64,000 bases of DNA, from NCBI RefSeq assembly GCF_036013645.1, contig NZ_CP107869.1, forward strand, positions 7,936,001-8,000,000, given 5' to 3'. Below, piece after piece: positions 25,475 to 34,966 of the stretch (position 1 is the first letter of the stretch; each line of letters begins with the position of its first letter). A program made the translations under genes and the position numbers. Under the pieces are notes generated by a model. The model worked only from the letters and a program-made list of their open reading frames with translations. It did not search any database and was not told where the DNA came from. Source of the stretch: Streptomyces sp. NBC_00490 (GTDB taxonomy: Bacteria > Actinomycetota > Actinomycetes > Streptomycetales > Streptomycetaceae).

Positions 25475-27534
25475 CGGGCGGGCCGGCGGACGAGGTACGC
25501 CGGGCACTGCGGGAGGCGCGGGAACGCCGGGAGGCGGAGGGGACCGCGGAGGGCGGGACGGAGCCGAGGGAGCCCGCGGGCGACGGCTCCGCGCCGGGGA
25601 CATCCGCCGGATCCGCCGGTTCCACCGCAGCCGTCGGCGAAGGGTCCGCGGCGCGGCAGCCGGAGCCCGGTGAGGCCCGGCCGGGGGACGTCGCCCGCGA
25701 GGCGCTGCGACGCGCGGCCGCCGACCGGCGGGGCGCCGGAGCCGAGGGACCGGCGCAGGAGACCGGGACGGCTGAGGACGAGGCGGACACACCTGCCGGG
25801 CCGGACGCGTCGCCGAGCGGGTCCGGTGCGGAGACCGCCCGGCTCGGTGACACGGCGGATCCCGCCCCGGGAGCGGTGAACGGGGGAGGAGCCCCGCAAG
25901 GAGGGCGCCCCGCGGACCGGGCGCGTGAGGCCTTGCGGGCCGCCCGCGCGGAAGAGCGGCGGCTGCGCACGGAGGTCACGGGCGGGGGCACCGAGGTCGG
26001 GGCCCGGCCGCGTCGGACGACACCGCCCGCCTTCGCCCGAGGCGCTGCGGCCGGCTCGACCGCCGCCGAACGGGCCCGCGCCGTACGGGAGTCGCTGGCC
26101 GACGCCTTCCGCATGCCCGACGACGGGGCGGACCAGGGGAGCCCGGCCGAGTGGGGCCAGGACGCCGTCCCCGCCGACGCCTCGCGGGACACGGGCCCCG
26201 ACCCGTACGGCACCGGCACCGCCCTCTCGGACTCGCCCCCGTCCGCCGCGCCCCGCCACCCCCGCTCCATGGGCGCCCCCGACCGGGACGGTGAACTGCG
26301 CCGTACCTTCCCGGCGTTCACGTCCCGTGCCTCCGGTGAGGACGGCGGATTCGCCGAGACCTGGTGGGGCAACGCGTGGGTGGACGCCCTCGAGACAGGT
26401 GCGCTGGACGCCAAGCGGCTGGCGCGGGGGCGTGGTTACGCGGAGCAGGGCAACGTGGACGCCATCACCGTGACGCCGGGGCTCGTCCTCGCGTACGTCC
26501 AGGGCAGCCGGCCCCGGCCGTACCGGGTGCAGGTGCGGCTGCGGACGCTCGACGACGCCGACTGGGACCGGTTCCTGGACGCCGCCGCGGAGCGGACCGG
26601 GCACATCGCCGCCCTGCTCGACAAGGAGATGCCCCACGCCCTCGCCGAAGGCGGTGTCCGGCTGCTCCCCGGGCCCGGCGACCTCGAACCGCAGTGCAGC
26701 TGCCCCGACCGCGGCCACCCCTGCAAGCACGCCGCCGCCCTCTGCTACCAGACCGCCCGCCTGCTCGACGCCGATCCCTTCGTCCTGCTCCTGCTGCGCG
26801 GCCGCGGCGAGCGCGAACTGCTCGACGCGCTGTCCCGGCTGAGCGCCGCCCGCGCGGCCCGTGCCGCCCAGGACAAGGGCCCGGCACCCCTGCCCGGCGT
26901 ACGCGCCGCCGAAGCCCTCGCACCTCGTCGGCTCCCGCCCCTGCCCGCCCCCCTGCCGGTGCCCCCGCACCCGGAGCAGCCCCCGGTCTACCCGGCGGCC
27001 CCGGGCGGCCCGGACCCCTTCGCGCTGGACCAGTTGGCGACCGACGCCGCCGGTCGCGCCCACGCGCTGCTCGCCACCGGACGCGACCCGGTCGCCGAAC
27101 TGACGCTGTGGCAGGACGCGGTGCGGCTCGCAGCGGCCCGCCCCGGCTCCGGCCTCACCGCAGCCACCCGCTCGCTCTACGCCGCGCTCGCCGCCGCGGC
27201 CGGCCGCACCCCGGCCGACCTGGCACGCGCGGTCGCCGCCTGGCGGCAGGGCGGGTTCGAGGGCCTCGCCGTCCTGGAGGAACCCTGGGACCCGCCGGCC
27301 GGCCGCTTCGACCGCGCCCGCCCGCTCCTGCTCGCCGCCGACCTCCCGGCCTTCCGCCCCTGGCGCAACCGCCTCACCCACCCCCGCGGCCATGTCCAAC
27401 TCCGGCTGGGCCGCGACGGGCTGTGGTACGCCTACGAATCCGATCCGGGCGCCGACGACTGGTGGCCCCGCGGCACCCCCGACCTCGACCCGGTCGGCGC
27501 GCTGACCGGCCTGGGCGCCTCACCCGAGGGCTGA
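25471..27534 (+). CDS. SWIM zinc finger protein paired with SNF2 helicase
   Basis: This 687-residue protein has a long low-complexity, Ala/Gly/Glu-rich N-terminal half (about 1-270), probably disordered, with three repeated helices of the type DxxREALRxAxAEERR. A conserved domain starts near FAETWWGNAWVDALE and leads to the SWIM motif CSCPDRGHPCKH (Cys409, Cys411, Cys418, His420), which binds zinc and DNA or protein. It is translationally coupled to the SNF2 helicase, implying a joint role in DNA remodelling or repair. Confidence 0.88.
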   Translation: MTGGPADEVRRALREARERREAEGTAEGGTEPREPAGDGSAPGTSAGSAGSTAAVGEGSAARQPEPGEARPGDVAREALRRAAADRRGAGAEGPAQETGTAEDEADTPAGPDASPSGSGAETARLGDTADPAPGAVNGGGAPQGGRPADRAREALRAARAEERRLRTEVTGGGTEVGARPRRTTPPAFARGAAAGSTAAERARAVRESLADAFRMPDDGADQGSPAEWGQDAVPADASRDTGPDPYGTGTALSDSPPSAAPRHPRSMGAPDRDGELRRTFPAFTSRASGEDGGFAETWWGNAWVDALETGALDAKRLARGRGYAEQGNVDAITVTPGLVLAYVQGSRPRPYRVQVRLRTLDDADWDRFLDAAAERTGHIAALLDKEMPHALAEGGVRLLPGPGDLEPQCSCPDRGHPCKHAAALCYQTARLLDADPFVLLLLRGRGERELLDALSRLSAARAARAAQDKGPAPLPGVRAAEALAPRRLPPLPAPLPVPPHPEQPPVYPAAPGGPDPFALDQLATDAAGRAHALLATGRDPVAELTLWQDAVRLAAARPGSGLTAATRSLYAALAAAAGRTPADLARAVAAWRQGGFEGLAVLEEPWDPPAGRFDRARPLLLAADLPAFRPWRNRLTHPRGHVQLRLGRDGLWYAYESDPGADDWWPRGTPDLDPVGALTGLGASPEG

Positions 27535-27662
27535 CACGCTTCACACAACCACCACACACAGTTCGCACAGTGGCTGCGAGGAGCGGCGACTCACGTGCCA
27601 CTAAAATGCCGCGATGTCGCTCTGCGACACACCAACTGACCTAAAGCGAACGGGGGAGCGGC

Positions 27663-28655
27663 ATGGCTACGGGGGGATGGGGTCCCGGCACGGGACAGCC
27701 CGGCGGCAACGGAACGGGCGGACAGGGCTGGGGCCCTCCGCCCGGAGCGCCGGCCAACAACCCCTACGTACCGCCACAGGCGCCGTACCCGCCGCAGAAC
27801 CCCTACCCGCCGCAGAACCCGTACCCCTATGTGCCCCCGGCCCCCGTGCCCGGTCGCGCGCCGCGCCGCCGCAGCCGCCTGTGGTTCCTCTCCGCGCCCT
27901 ACCTCGTCACCGCCATCCTCCGCTCCGCGCACCGCGTCGCGGTCCGCCTCTTCGTGCAGGAGGGCGACGGCCGGATCGAGGACCGCACCGTGGACCGCGT
28001 CCAGGTGACCCGCACGGTGCTCGGAGCTCTCGCCACGGTCGCCCTGTTCATGGCCTACGGCGCGGAGAAGGACGGCTGGGAGGACGCGGCGACCGGTGGC
28101 GTGGCCAACATGATCATCGCCCCGGTCCTGCTGATCGTCGGCGGCCCGCTGGTCATCCTCGCCTTCGTCTTCTACGCGCCCCAGCACCTGAGGCCCCATC
28201 TGCGCTCCAGGCTCCACGCCCCGTTGAAGGCGGTCGGCTGGTACCTGCTGACCGTGGGCGTCCTCGCGGGGACCCTCCTGGGAATCGGGCAGGCGTCCAA
28301 GAACGACCTGAGCGGGTGGCAGGGCTTCGTCGTGGGGCTCTCGGGGCTGGCCGTGCTGGCCTGGGGCATTCCCTTCTTCCTCCTGGCGTCGCTGTACTCC
28401 GCGCGCAGCGCGTTCAACACCGCCCACGTCCATCCGATGCTGCCGCCCGTGGTGACCGTGGCGCTGGTGTGGGTGCTCGCCGTCTTCAACGCGATCGACA
28501 GCGGCATGCCCCAGGGACCGCCGGCCGTGCAGTACTGCTCGCTGCTGGGCGGCCCGCTGTCGGTGACGGCCGTCTCGCTGTGGGAGATGCGAAGGATGCG
28601 GACCCGGTACGGGGTCACCGTCCGCGGCGCGGCCCCCGTCCCCGTCCTCCGGTGA
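27663..28655 (+). CDS. proline-rich multi-pass membrane protein
   Basis: This 330-residue protein begins with a Gly/Pro-rich cytoplasmic tail containing repeated YPPQNPYPPQNPYPYVPP-type units, then six or so hydrophobic segments (for example LGALATVALFMAYGA, MIIAPVLLIVGGPLVILAFVFYA, GLSGLAVLAWGIPFFLLASLYSA). ATG 27663 follows GGGGGAG. No transporter or enzyme signature is visible; such tails often mediate protein contacts. Confidence 0.75.
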   Translation: MATGGWGPGTGQPGGNGTGGQGWGPPPGAPANNPYVPPQAPYPPQNPYPPQNPYPYVPPAPVPGRAPRRRSRLWFLSAPYLVTAILRSAHRVAVRLFVQEGDGRIEDRTVDRVQVTRTVLGALATVALFMAYGAEKDGWEDAATGGVANMIIAPVLLIVGGPLVILAFVFYAPQHLRPHLRSRLHAPLKAVGWYLLTVGVLAGTLLGIGQASKNDLSGWQGFVVGLSGLAVLAWGIPFFLLASLYSARSAFNTAHVHPMLPPVVTVALVWVLAVFNAIDSGMPQGPPAVQYCSLLGGPLSVTAVSLWEMRRMRTRYGVTVRGAAPVPVLR

Positions 28656-28752
28656 AGGCCGTGTGAGCATTCGCCGGTGATGTCCGGGAGCCGGGTGTGA
28701 GGAGTGGGGGCCCAGGGGCCGGGGATCAGGGAACGGCGGTTAGCGTGGAGCG

Positions 28753-28860
28753 GTGAGTGAGACGCAGACCCCCGCCCTCCAGTACCGCCTCGACGGCCCG
28801 GACGACGCCCCGGTCCTCATCCTGGGCCCCTCGCTCGGCACCACGTGGCACAGGTTGTAG
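28753..28860 (+). pseudogene. truncated 3-oxoadipate enol-lactonase-like gene
   Basis: A normal start (GTG 28753, preceded by a TAGCGT -10-like box) encodes about 33 residues typical of the N-terminus of PcaD-type alpha/beta hydrolases: QYRLDGPDDAPVLILGPSLG then TTWH. The frame then hits TAG at 28858. The nucleophile elbow and the rest of the enzyme (about 220 residues) are missing. The break marks the join between core-like DNA and the accessory region. Confidence 0.75.
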
Positions 28861-29193
28861 AGACCGTCCAGGGGCGTCTACGCCAGTCCAGCGCGGGCAT
28901 GAAAACGCAGGTCAGGGCATCCTGGTCCGGCAGGGGCCGCCCAGTTGGTGATGGCTGTGTGATAGGTGGGTGATACGGCGAGGCCCCGCCGAGGACCATC
29001 CTGGTGGGACCTGTGCGCGGAGCCGTGACACGACGAAGCCGCACCGGAGAGCTCCGGTGCGGCTTCGTCGTGAGGGCGGCTGCGCTGTCGGGCGCGTGGG
29101 GTCGGTTCCTCATGCGGCCTGTCCGTGTGACGCTTTGGGGGGTGCGCCTACTTTGCGATTGCACTTGCCTATGCGCCTAAGAAGCCGGTTTCG
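28861..29193. other. non-coding junction sequence with long hairpin
   Basis: No gene is supported here. It holds a perfect 21-bp inverted repeat (29029-29049 and 29052-29072, two-base loop) that would end transcription from the minus-strand NTPase gene, whose stop codon is at 29194. No integrase, tRNA or direct-repeat attachment site is recognisable next to the truncated hydrolase gene. Confidence 0.6.
29029..29072. terminator. long perfect inverted repeat, probable terminator
   Basis: Arms of 21 bp beginning CACGACGAAGCCGCACCGG pair exactly with CTCCGGTGCGGCTTCGTCG and one more base pair; the loop is two bases. It lies 122 bp beyond the stop of the NACHT-like gene on the minus strand. Confidence 0.65.
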
Positions 29194-32100
29194 TCAGGTG
29201 TTCCGTTGTGCTGAGCTGCGGATGGTGCAGTCGAGGACGAACGCTCGGACGTTCAGGTTCCTACTCTCGTTGAGCTGAGCGGCCTGGGCATCGTAGGTCT
29301 CCTTCAGGCCGGCAGGTGTCTGCCTTGCAGCTGGCCGCTTGCGTTCCTTCGCCGTCCACTGGTCGGTGGGGAAGAAGGCGATCAGGTAGATGCCGTTGCG
29401 AGTGCCCAGCGCGGCGAGGTAGTCGTCGGCGAGCTGGGTTTGCATGGCGGTTTTGATCTTGTCGTGCCAGTTGCCCTTTACTTCGATAGCGACCTGGGCC
29501 ACGGACTCTTCCTGCCGCTGCGGTGAGGAGTGAGTCGCCGCAGCGGTGGGCGCCTGCAGGAGCAGGTCGATGCGGTCACCTGCTCCCTTGATGTTGCGGT
29601 ACACCTGCACTTCGCGGTTGATGAGAATGCCGCCTTCGACGAGGTCTCGTCGTAAGGCGTAAGCGAGGTAGTCGGACACCAGGTTCTCGTCCTTGGGGAA
29701 TCGCAGCCGTTGCTTTCCGCTCTGGCCGTTCGGCAGGGTTTCCAGCTCGGTTTCGTTCCACAGAATTGCCGCGGGGAGAGTCCCTTGGGTCAGGTCTTCC
29801 TGCATTTTGTTCAGGAGAGCGATGACGACGTCCATCAGATCCGTTCCGTTTCTGACAAGTCGTCGACGTGGGTCGTGGATCAGCTGACTGAGTTCGTCGG
29901 GGCTGGGGCGGACCCAGGAACCTTCCCTGTGCGCTTGCACGGCTTTCTGTGCCGCCGCTCGGATAATGCTGGTCTTGGGCCAATCGGCCGCCAACTCTCG
30001 TAGGAGACGGATGGCCTCACCGGTGCCCCGCGAGGCGAGGTGGTCGAGTACGACATCAATGTGCGTCTGCGCAGCAGTCGCACCCGGCGGGGACGAGCCA
30101 GCCGAGTCCGTCGAGGGGAAGCGGCCCAGGAGGATGCGGGCGATTTCGGCCAGTGCCGGTTCGGACAGTTTGAAGAGCCACGCCTGAGTGCTGTGAGAGC
30201 GGGAAAAGGCGCCGGAAACGGCTACGAGCGCGGTGCCGTCGGTACGAAGACGGTGCTCTGCTGTCGGCCAGATTTCTGTGGGTGTCTCCAACAGGAAGAC
30301 ACGCAGATAAGCGGCGTCCAGACGCTCGTCGCTTGCTGGGTTGGGCTCGCTCAGCGGCGCACCGAATCGGTCCCGTACTTGGTGGCAGACACGGGGGCTG
30401 CCTTGACGTAGAAGGATGGTGAGGACACGAGCGAGGACATCGTGGCCGCCAGGGCCGATGGCGGGAGCCTTTTCGTGAGCTTGCGCGGTGAGGTCAGTGA
30501 GTGTCTGCAGCAACCTGGTCTCCAGCTCCGGTGTCCAGATGTAGGAGGCCAGGTCGAGGACAGGCGAGGTCTCTTCCGCCTCGTACAAAGCCCGGACCAG
30601 CGTGTCGTAGGTGGTCTCGAGTTGCAGCGCGGCGTGGAGGAGGGCCATTTCCAGCAGCTGGCCGCGCGGGCCGACGTGGCGGGCCGCAGTGCTGGTGAGG
30701 GGGAAGGCCAGGAGTGTCGGTGCCCAGGCTTGCCATTGGCCTGAGGGCAGCGTGGCCAGTATCTCGCCGTCGTCGTTGAGGAGTGCTGTGAAGGCAAAGA
30801 TTGCTGCCCATGGACGGGCGGGAAGGCTGTTGGTGCCGATCCAGCTGCTGTCGGTGGGCAGGCCGTTCGTGACGAACCTGCGTGCTACGGCCAGCAAGCG
30901 GTGTTCATAGCCGTCGGCGAGGATGACGGTACCGGGAAGAGACAGCAGATCGGTGAGCAACTCGGTGGCCGCGAACCTGCCTGTGTCCGGATCGCATTGC
31001 AGGTTCCAGCACAGGGACACGAAGCTGTCGTGGTCGCCCGACTCCGCCTGTGCGAGAAACTCGCGGGTGGTGGTGATGTACTCGTCGCGGCCCTGCCATG
31101 GCTCCGTTCGCGACTGACGTCTTGCCGCCTGGGCCCTGAGCTGGTCAGCGCGAGGGCCGTCGATGGGAATGGCCTCAAGGTCTTGAGCGAACACCTGTGA
31201 CCAGACTCTGGTGCCTTGAGTGGACCATGCTGTGTCCTGCCCGGCGTCTGTCGTCCTGGCCATGGACCACACGTGCTGCAGCATGGGCCAGGCATGCGGC
31301 GCCTTTTGGTCGCTGAGGCTCTGTTCGAATTTTACGAGCCAGGCGAGATCTGTGGCGTCGAGCAGGCTGGTGCGCTGTTCTCGTTCAGGGCCGACGGATG
31401 TCTCAAAACGCGAGCGGACGGTCCGTGTGGAATGCGGGTCCCATCCCTCGGCCAGCTGGAAGGCATCCTCTGCGTCTTGGGCGACGTCGATGAGGTGTCG
31501 AGTGAGCGTGCGGCGCAGATGGCGAGCGTGCTGGTTGTCAGGGTCGTCCAACGGTGCGCACAGCGGCGCGGGAACGGACAACTGTGGGTACGTCTGCAGG
31601 TAGATACGCAGCCACACAGCCACAATGGGAACACGCGCCTCGGCTTCCGGCCCGCTCAGTGCGCGGTCGAGGAGGCCCTGGACCATGGCTGCTTCGTCGG
31701 ACCAGCCGGCCCACAAGGAATTGGGATTCATGAGATGCGATCCGGCCCAGCCCAGAAATGGCGCGATCTGGTCCTCCGAGAGAGAAGCAGGCAGACGGCG
31801 GCAGAAAGAGGTGTAAAGGCTGGGATCGGTTCGTGGCGGCGTCAGGGCTGCGAGGAGTTCATCGAGGGTGAGCCAGGGCTGGCATGTCTGAAGGACAGCG
31901 CCGCGCAAGCCGTCGGCGGGATCGTGCTCGGGCTGTTGAGCTAGTTCGGCGAGGATGGGCCTGAGCAGTGGAGCAGCCTCTGTCTGGTCCAGCATGCCAG
32001 CACATTGGGCAGCCAGGCGGCGCAGGCGGTGAGGATGCTGGGCATCACAGGCAATGGAAGCTACTGCCTGCAAAAGCTCCCCGACCTCGTTCTCGGCGAT

Positions 32101-33582
32101 CAGGTTGAGGATGAGTTCGAGTTCGTGTGTGATGTGGGGCGCGCGGTTCACGGCTTCGTGAAGAGCCTGCTCCAACTGGCGGGTAAGGCCGGGATGTCGC
32201 AGGGGCGTCATGCGCCACCAGGGCAGGCCGTCGCCAGTCGTGTCCTGTCGGGCTTGGCGCAGCAAGCCATCGACGATGAGTTCGGCGCAGTGCGGGTCCT
32301 CGATGTAAGAGCTGTAGGAGGCTATGGCCTGCGGGTCGACCTCGATCAGCCAAGGGCCGAGGTCTGGGCACAGGGAGATGAGCCAGGCAGCCAGTTCATG
32401 AAGGTCTGTGGGAATGCCAGGCTCGCCGACCTCCCCCCGGTGGACGAGAAGTCCCTGCAGTTGTTCGCGGGGGACTTGGTGGTCGGTGAGGTATTGAGCG
32501 GTGAGGTAGGAGGCGATGGAGGCGTGAGCAGGACCAGCGGCTGCAGGGCCGCGGTTGCTGAACAGCGAGCTGTTCAGGACCCCCTCAACGATGGGGCGCT
32601 CGATCGTGAACGTGTCACCGGGGGTGCCCTCTCGTGTGCCGAGGAAGGTGTCGATGGCCAGCAGAGCCTGGCCGGGCTCGGTTCGGCGCCTTGTGGTGAT
32701 GCCCTCGGCGCCGGTGAGCACGCAGTAACAGGCGAGGCGGGCTGCGGTGGCGAACCTCTGGGACTGGCTTCCAGCAAGGTCGTCAGGGGCACGGTCATCT
32801 CCTTGGTGCATGACGGCATGCGGGAGGGCGAACGAGTAGAGGCTGGCGCGGCTGGCAGGCAGTGTGCTGTGTTCCAGAAACGTGTCGAGCAACAGGTCCA
32901 GAGTCAAAGGGGTACGCGCGAGGGCTTGTGCGCCGGCTTCGGTCACAGCTTCGAGAAAGAGCTTGGGATCCACGCCCTTGGTAGAGGCGGCTGCGACCAA
33001 GTCGCTTCGGCGGAGAGGTGCCAGTGTGTAGGTGCGGGCTTCGTCGATACCGAAGGCGGCGATCACTGCCTGGCTCAGGACGTCGGTGTAGGCCATGCTG
33101 CGGCAAGCGATCAGTACTTGTAGCCAACGGCAGTCATAGGTGGCGGCCAAGTCGGTGAACCAGCCGGCAATTTCTTTGCCGGTGGCCCGGCATTCATCAA
33201 CGCCGTCCACGACGAGAAGGTGCCTATGCCCCGCCTCGGCATCGGATGAGCTGGCAGCGGGCGCATGTCCTGTGGGGCCAAGTCGGCTGAGTACCGAATC
33301 AGCCTTGCGAGTCAGGTCCTCCCAGGACCGGACCTGGCCGAGATCAACCCGCACTTGCGCATCCCAGCCCCTGCTCATCTGGGTCGCCTCGAGAACGGTA
33401 TCCAGCGCCGATGACTTGCCAATGCCAGCTTCCCCAAGCAGTACCGCAGAAGCAGAACAGGCGTCGATCAGCGGCACAACCGAAGGTGGCTGGCGATACC
33501 AGCTCGATGTGTCAATGAGGAACCCATGGGAGTCGACCGGGAGGTCCTCTCCCACGGGGACGCAGAATCTGTCCAGTCGCAT
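29194..33582 (-). CDS. NACHT/STAND-like NTPase with C-terminal PD-(D/E)XK nuclease, probable defence protein
   Basis: This 1462-residue cytoplasmic protein has Walker A GEAGIGKS (50-57), Walker B LLVVDGVDE (122-130) and a sensor-like IACRS (158-162), as in NACHT/STAND NTPases. About 1000 residues of alpha-helical, HEAT/TPR-like sequence follow. Near the C-terminus, REVQVYR, GDRIDLLL (Asp1339) and VAIEVKGNW (Glu1367, Lys1369) with a downstream Gln form a PD-(D/E)XK nuclease site. Known anti-phage Avs and bNACHT proteins usually carry the effector at the N-terminus; here the order is reversed. ATG 33582 has AAGGGG upstream. Base composition is visibly less GC-rich than neighbours, and IS relics and a broken host gene flank it. 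Antiviral function is inferred, not shown. Confidence 0.85.
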   Translation of the reverse strand: MRLDRFCVPVGEDLPVDSHGFLIDTSSWYRQPPSVVPLIDACSASAVLLGEAGIGKSSALDTVLEATQMSRGWDAQVRVDLGQVRSWEDLTRKADSVLSRLGPTGHAPAASSSDAEAGHRHLLVVDGVDECRATGKEIAGWFTDLAATYDCRWLQVLIACRSMAYTDVLSQAVIAAFGIDEARTYTLAPLRRSDLVAAASTKGVDPKLFLEAVTEAGAQALARTPLTLDLLLDTFLEHSTLPASRASLYSFALPHAVMHQGDDRAPDDLAGSQSQRFATAARLACYCVLTGAEGITTRRRTEPGQALLAIDTFLGTREGTPGDTFTIERPIVEGVLNSSLFSNRGPAAAGPAHASIASYLTAQYLTDHQVPREQLQGLLVHRGEVGEPGIPTDLHELAAWLISLCPDLGPWLIEVDPQAIASYSSYIEDPHCAELIVDGLLRQARQDTTGDGLPWWRMTPLRHPGLTRQLEQALHEAVNRAPHITHELELILNLIAENEVGELLQAVASIACDAQHPHRLRRLAAQCAGMLDQTEAAPLLRPILAELAQQPEHDPADGLRGAVLQTCQPWLTLDELLAALTPPRTDPSLYTSFCRRLPASLSEDQIAPFLGWAGSHLMNPNSLWAGWSDEAAMVQGLLDRALSGPEAEARVPIVAVWLRIYLQTYPQLSVPAPLCAPLDDPDNQHARHLRRTLTRHLIDVAQDAEDAFQLAEGWDPHSTRTVRSRFETSVGPEREQRTSLLDATDLAWLVKFEQSLSDQKAPHAWPMLQHVWSMARTTDAGQDTAWSTQGTRVWSQVFAQDLEAIPIDGPRADQLRAQAARRQSRTEPWQGRDEYITTTREFLAQAESGDHDSFVSLCWNLQCDPDTGRFAATELLTDLLSLPGTVILADGYEHRLLAVARRFVTNGLPTDSSWIGTNSLPARPWAAIFAFTALLNDDGEILATLPSGQWQAWAPTLLAFPLTSTAARHVGPRGQLLEMALLHAALQLETTYDTLVRALYEAEETSPVLDLASYIWTPELETRLLQTLTDLTAQAHEKAPAIGPGGHDVLARVLTILLRQGSPRVCHQVRDRFGAPLSEPNPASDERLDAAYLRVFLLETPTEIWPTAEHRLRTDGTALVAVSGAFSRSHSTQAWLFKLSEPALAEIARILLGRFPSTDSAGSSPPGATAAQTHIDVVLDHLASRGTGEAIRLLRELAADWPKTSIIRAAAQKAVQAHREGSWVRPSPDELSQLIHDPRRRLVRNGTDLMDVVIALLNKMQEDLTQGTLPAAILWNETELETLPNGQSGKQRLRFPKDENLVSDYLAYALRRDLVEGGILINREVQVYRNIKGAGDRIDLLLQAPTAAATHSSPQRQEESVAQVAIEVKGNWHDKIKTAMQTQLADDYLAALGTRNGIYLIAFFPTDQWTAKERKRPAARQTPAGLKETYDAQAAQLNESRNLNVRAFVLDCTIRSSAQRNT

Positions 33583-33746
33583 ACGGCACCCCTTCGGCCA
33601 AGGACACCGAACTTACCGCCGCAGGGCTACGCCTGGCACTCCGTTCACCCCAACAACCCGCGCTTGACTCTGGCGGTCAGGACTCAACCCTCGGGGCTTG
33701 GAATGGCTCCAAGGGAGTGGCACCACATGGGAGAGGATGAGCCTCT

Positions 33747-34105
33747 GTGATGCTGTTGTCGGCTCCTTGCCTGCCTGTACAGGACCGACAGCCGCCTGAG
33801 CCGCCTGCACGCAGGAACGGGTTGCTGCTGCTCAGTGACGAGCTGTTCGCCGTGCTGGAGCAGGAGCTGCCCCAAGGGGGCCGGTGGCGCAGGGCTGGCC
33901 GGACCAGACCTGGACTCTGTCACGGATCAAGACCCTCATCGGGCGCCGGTTCCATGAGAGCTACACCGTGCAGAGTGTTGCCGCGCTGCTCAAACGGCAC
34001 GGCTGGAGCTGCCAGGTGCCGGCCCGCCGGGCGGTTGGCTGTGTCGCTTCCCGTGGATGTCGTTTCAGCGTGAGTTCGGGAGTCACCTGGCGCGCAATCG
34101 CATGA
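33747..34105 (+). pseudogene. IS630-like transposase N-terminal relic
   Basis: Two frames joined by a one-base slip near 33878 give LLLLSDELFAVLEQELPQG, then VAQGWPDQTWTLSRIKTLIG and RRFHESYTVQSVAALLKRHG with SCQVPARRA. This is the second winged helix-turn-helix of IS630-family transposases. The DDE catalytic domain is absent and no terminal repeats are evident, so the element is dead. Confidence 0.65.
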
Positions 34106-34406
34106 TCAATGTCGATGAGAAGCGATGTCACTGTGCCGCTGCTTCAGTGCTTGAACGGAAAATCCCCCGTTCTCGAACTCCGGGGCGAAATCTCGCAAGG
34201 CATCAGTCTGGTGTCCGGTCAGCGAGCCGCCGTTCGTAGTCCGTGAGAGTGACGGCTGCATGTTTCCTGGATGAACCGATCTGCCCAGGGCACGGTAGGA
34301 ATCTCGAGGACCGAGCCGTCGGAGACCGTGCTGGTGCATCCCCCTGAAGGACCGCGGGCCCCTTGACGATGACAGAGACCTTCGGGCGGTTAGGCAGGTC
34401 AGGGGT
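34106..34406. other. non-coding stretch between relics
   Basis: No gene is supported. The stretch is less GC-rich than usual and contains short stops in all frames. In the right part, the frame of the ATPase fragment stays open upstream of GTG 34407 (reading RDLRAVRQVRGVARGFL), which suggests that fragment once began earlier. Confidence 0.4.
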
Positions 34407-34700
34407 GTGGCCCGCGGGTTCCTGGCTGCCGCCGCGCCGGAGGGCGAGGAGGCGGTGGACGCAGTGTTGTTGGTGGTTTCGGAGCCGTTCACCAACGCGG
34501 TGCGGCATGCCGGCGGGGTGACCGGGTTCCGGCTGGAGGCCGGGCCTGGAACGGTGACCGTGGCGGTCCACGATGCCAGCACCGTCCCTCCGCTGTCCCT
34601 GCCCTTGGATGCCACCAGGCCGGGTGGGCTCGGCTGGCTTCTGGTGCAGGAGCTGTTGGTGGACGTGCGGGTCAAGGTCCATGCCGTGGCAAGTCGGTGA
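34407..34700 (+). CDS. RsbW-like ATP-binding (HATPase) protein, probably 5'-truncated
   Basis: This 97-residue product shows the HATPase N box VVSEPFTNAVRHAGG and the G region GLGWLLVQELLVDV of small Streptomyces anti-sigma/serine-kinase-like proteins, which normally have 130-150 residues. The missing start and the homologous open frame upstream of GTG 34407 point to loss or displacement of the original start. It has no sigma factor or antagonist next to it and may be a remnant. Confidence 0.5.
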   Translation: MARGFLAAAAPEGEEAVDAVLLVVSEPFTNAVRHAGGVTGFRLEAGPGTVTVAVHDASTVPPLSLPLDATRPGGLGWLLVQELLVDVRVKVHAVASR

Positions 34701-34966
34701 GGGCCGTCGTTCCGTGTCCCACGGGTGTCAGGCTGCAGGGATGAAATGCATGGCCGGATGCTGACGTGAGCGTGTCTGCCGGGTGCCGCGCGCGTTGACC
34801 TGGTGACACGTCAATATGTGTACGTGTTGTGTCGGCAGCCCCGTCAGCTCTCCCGGCGATCATGGCAGGGGGCTGCACCTCTCCGGTTGAACCGGCCGGT
34901 GATGGGCGGCTGCGGACGTCATGGCATCGACCCCTCCGCAGCCGCCGTTCCTCACCGGTGAGGGAT

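Noticed and set aside
27781..27830. Tandem repeat of CCGCAGAACCC units as a CRISPR-like or regulatory repeat
   Set aside because: It is in frame and encodes the Pro/Tyr/Asn-rich tail of the membrane protein at 27663.
29029..29072. Long inverted repeat as the end of a transposon or an attachment site
   Set aside because: The arms are separated by two bases and no matching copy is seen at the other side of the NTPase gene, so a terminator is the simpler reading.
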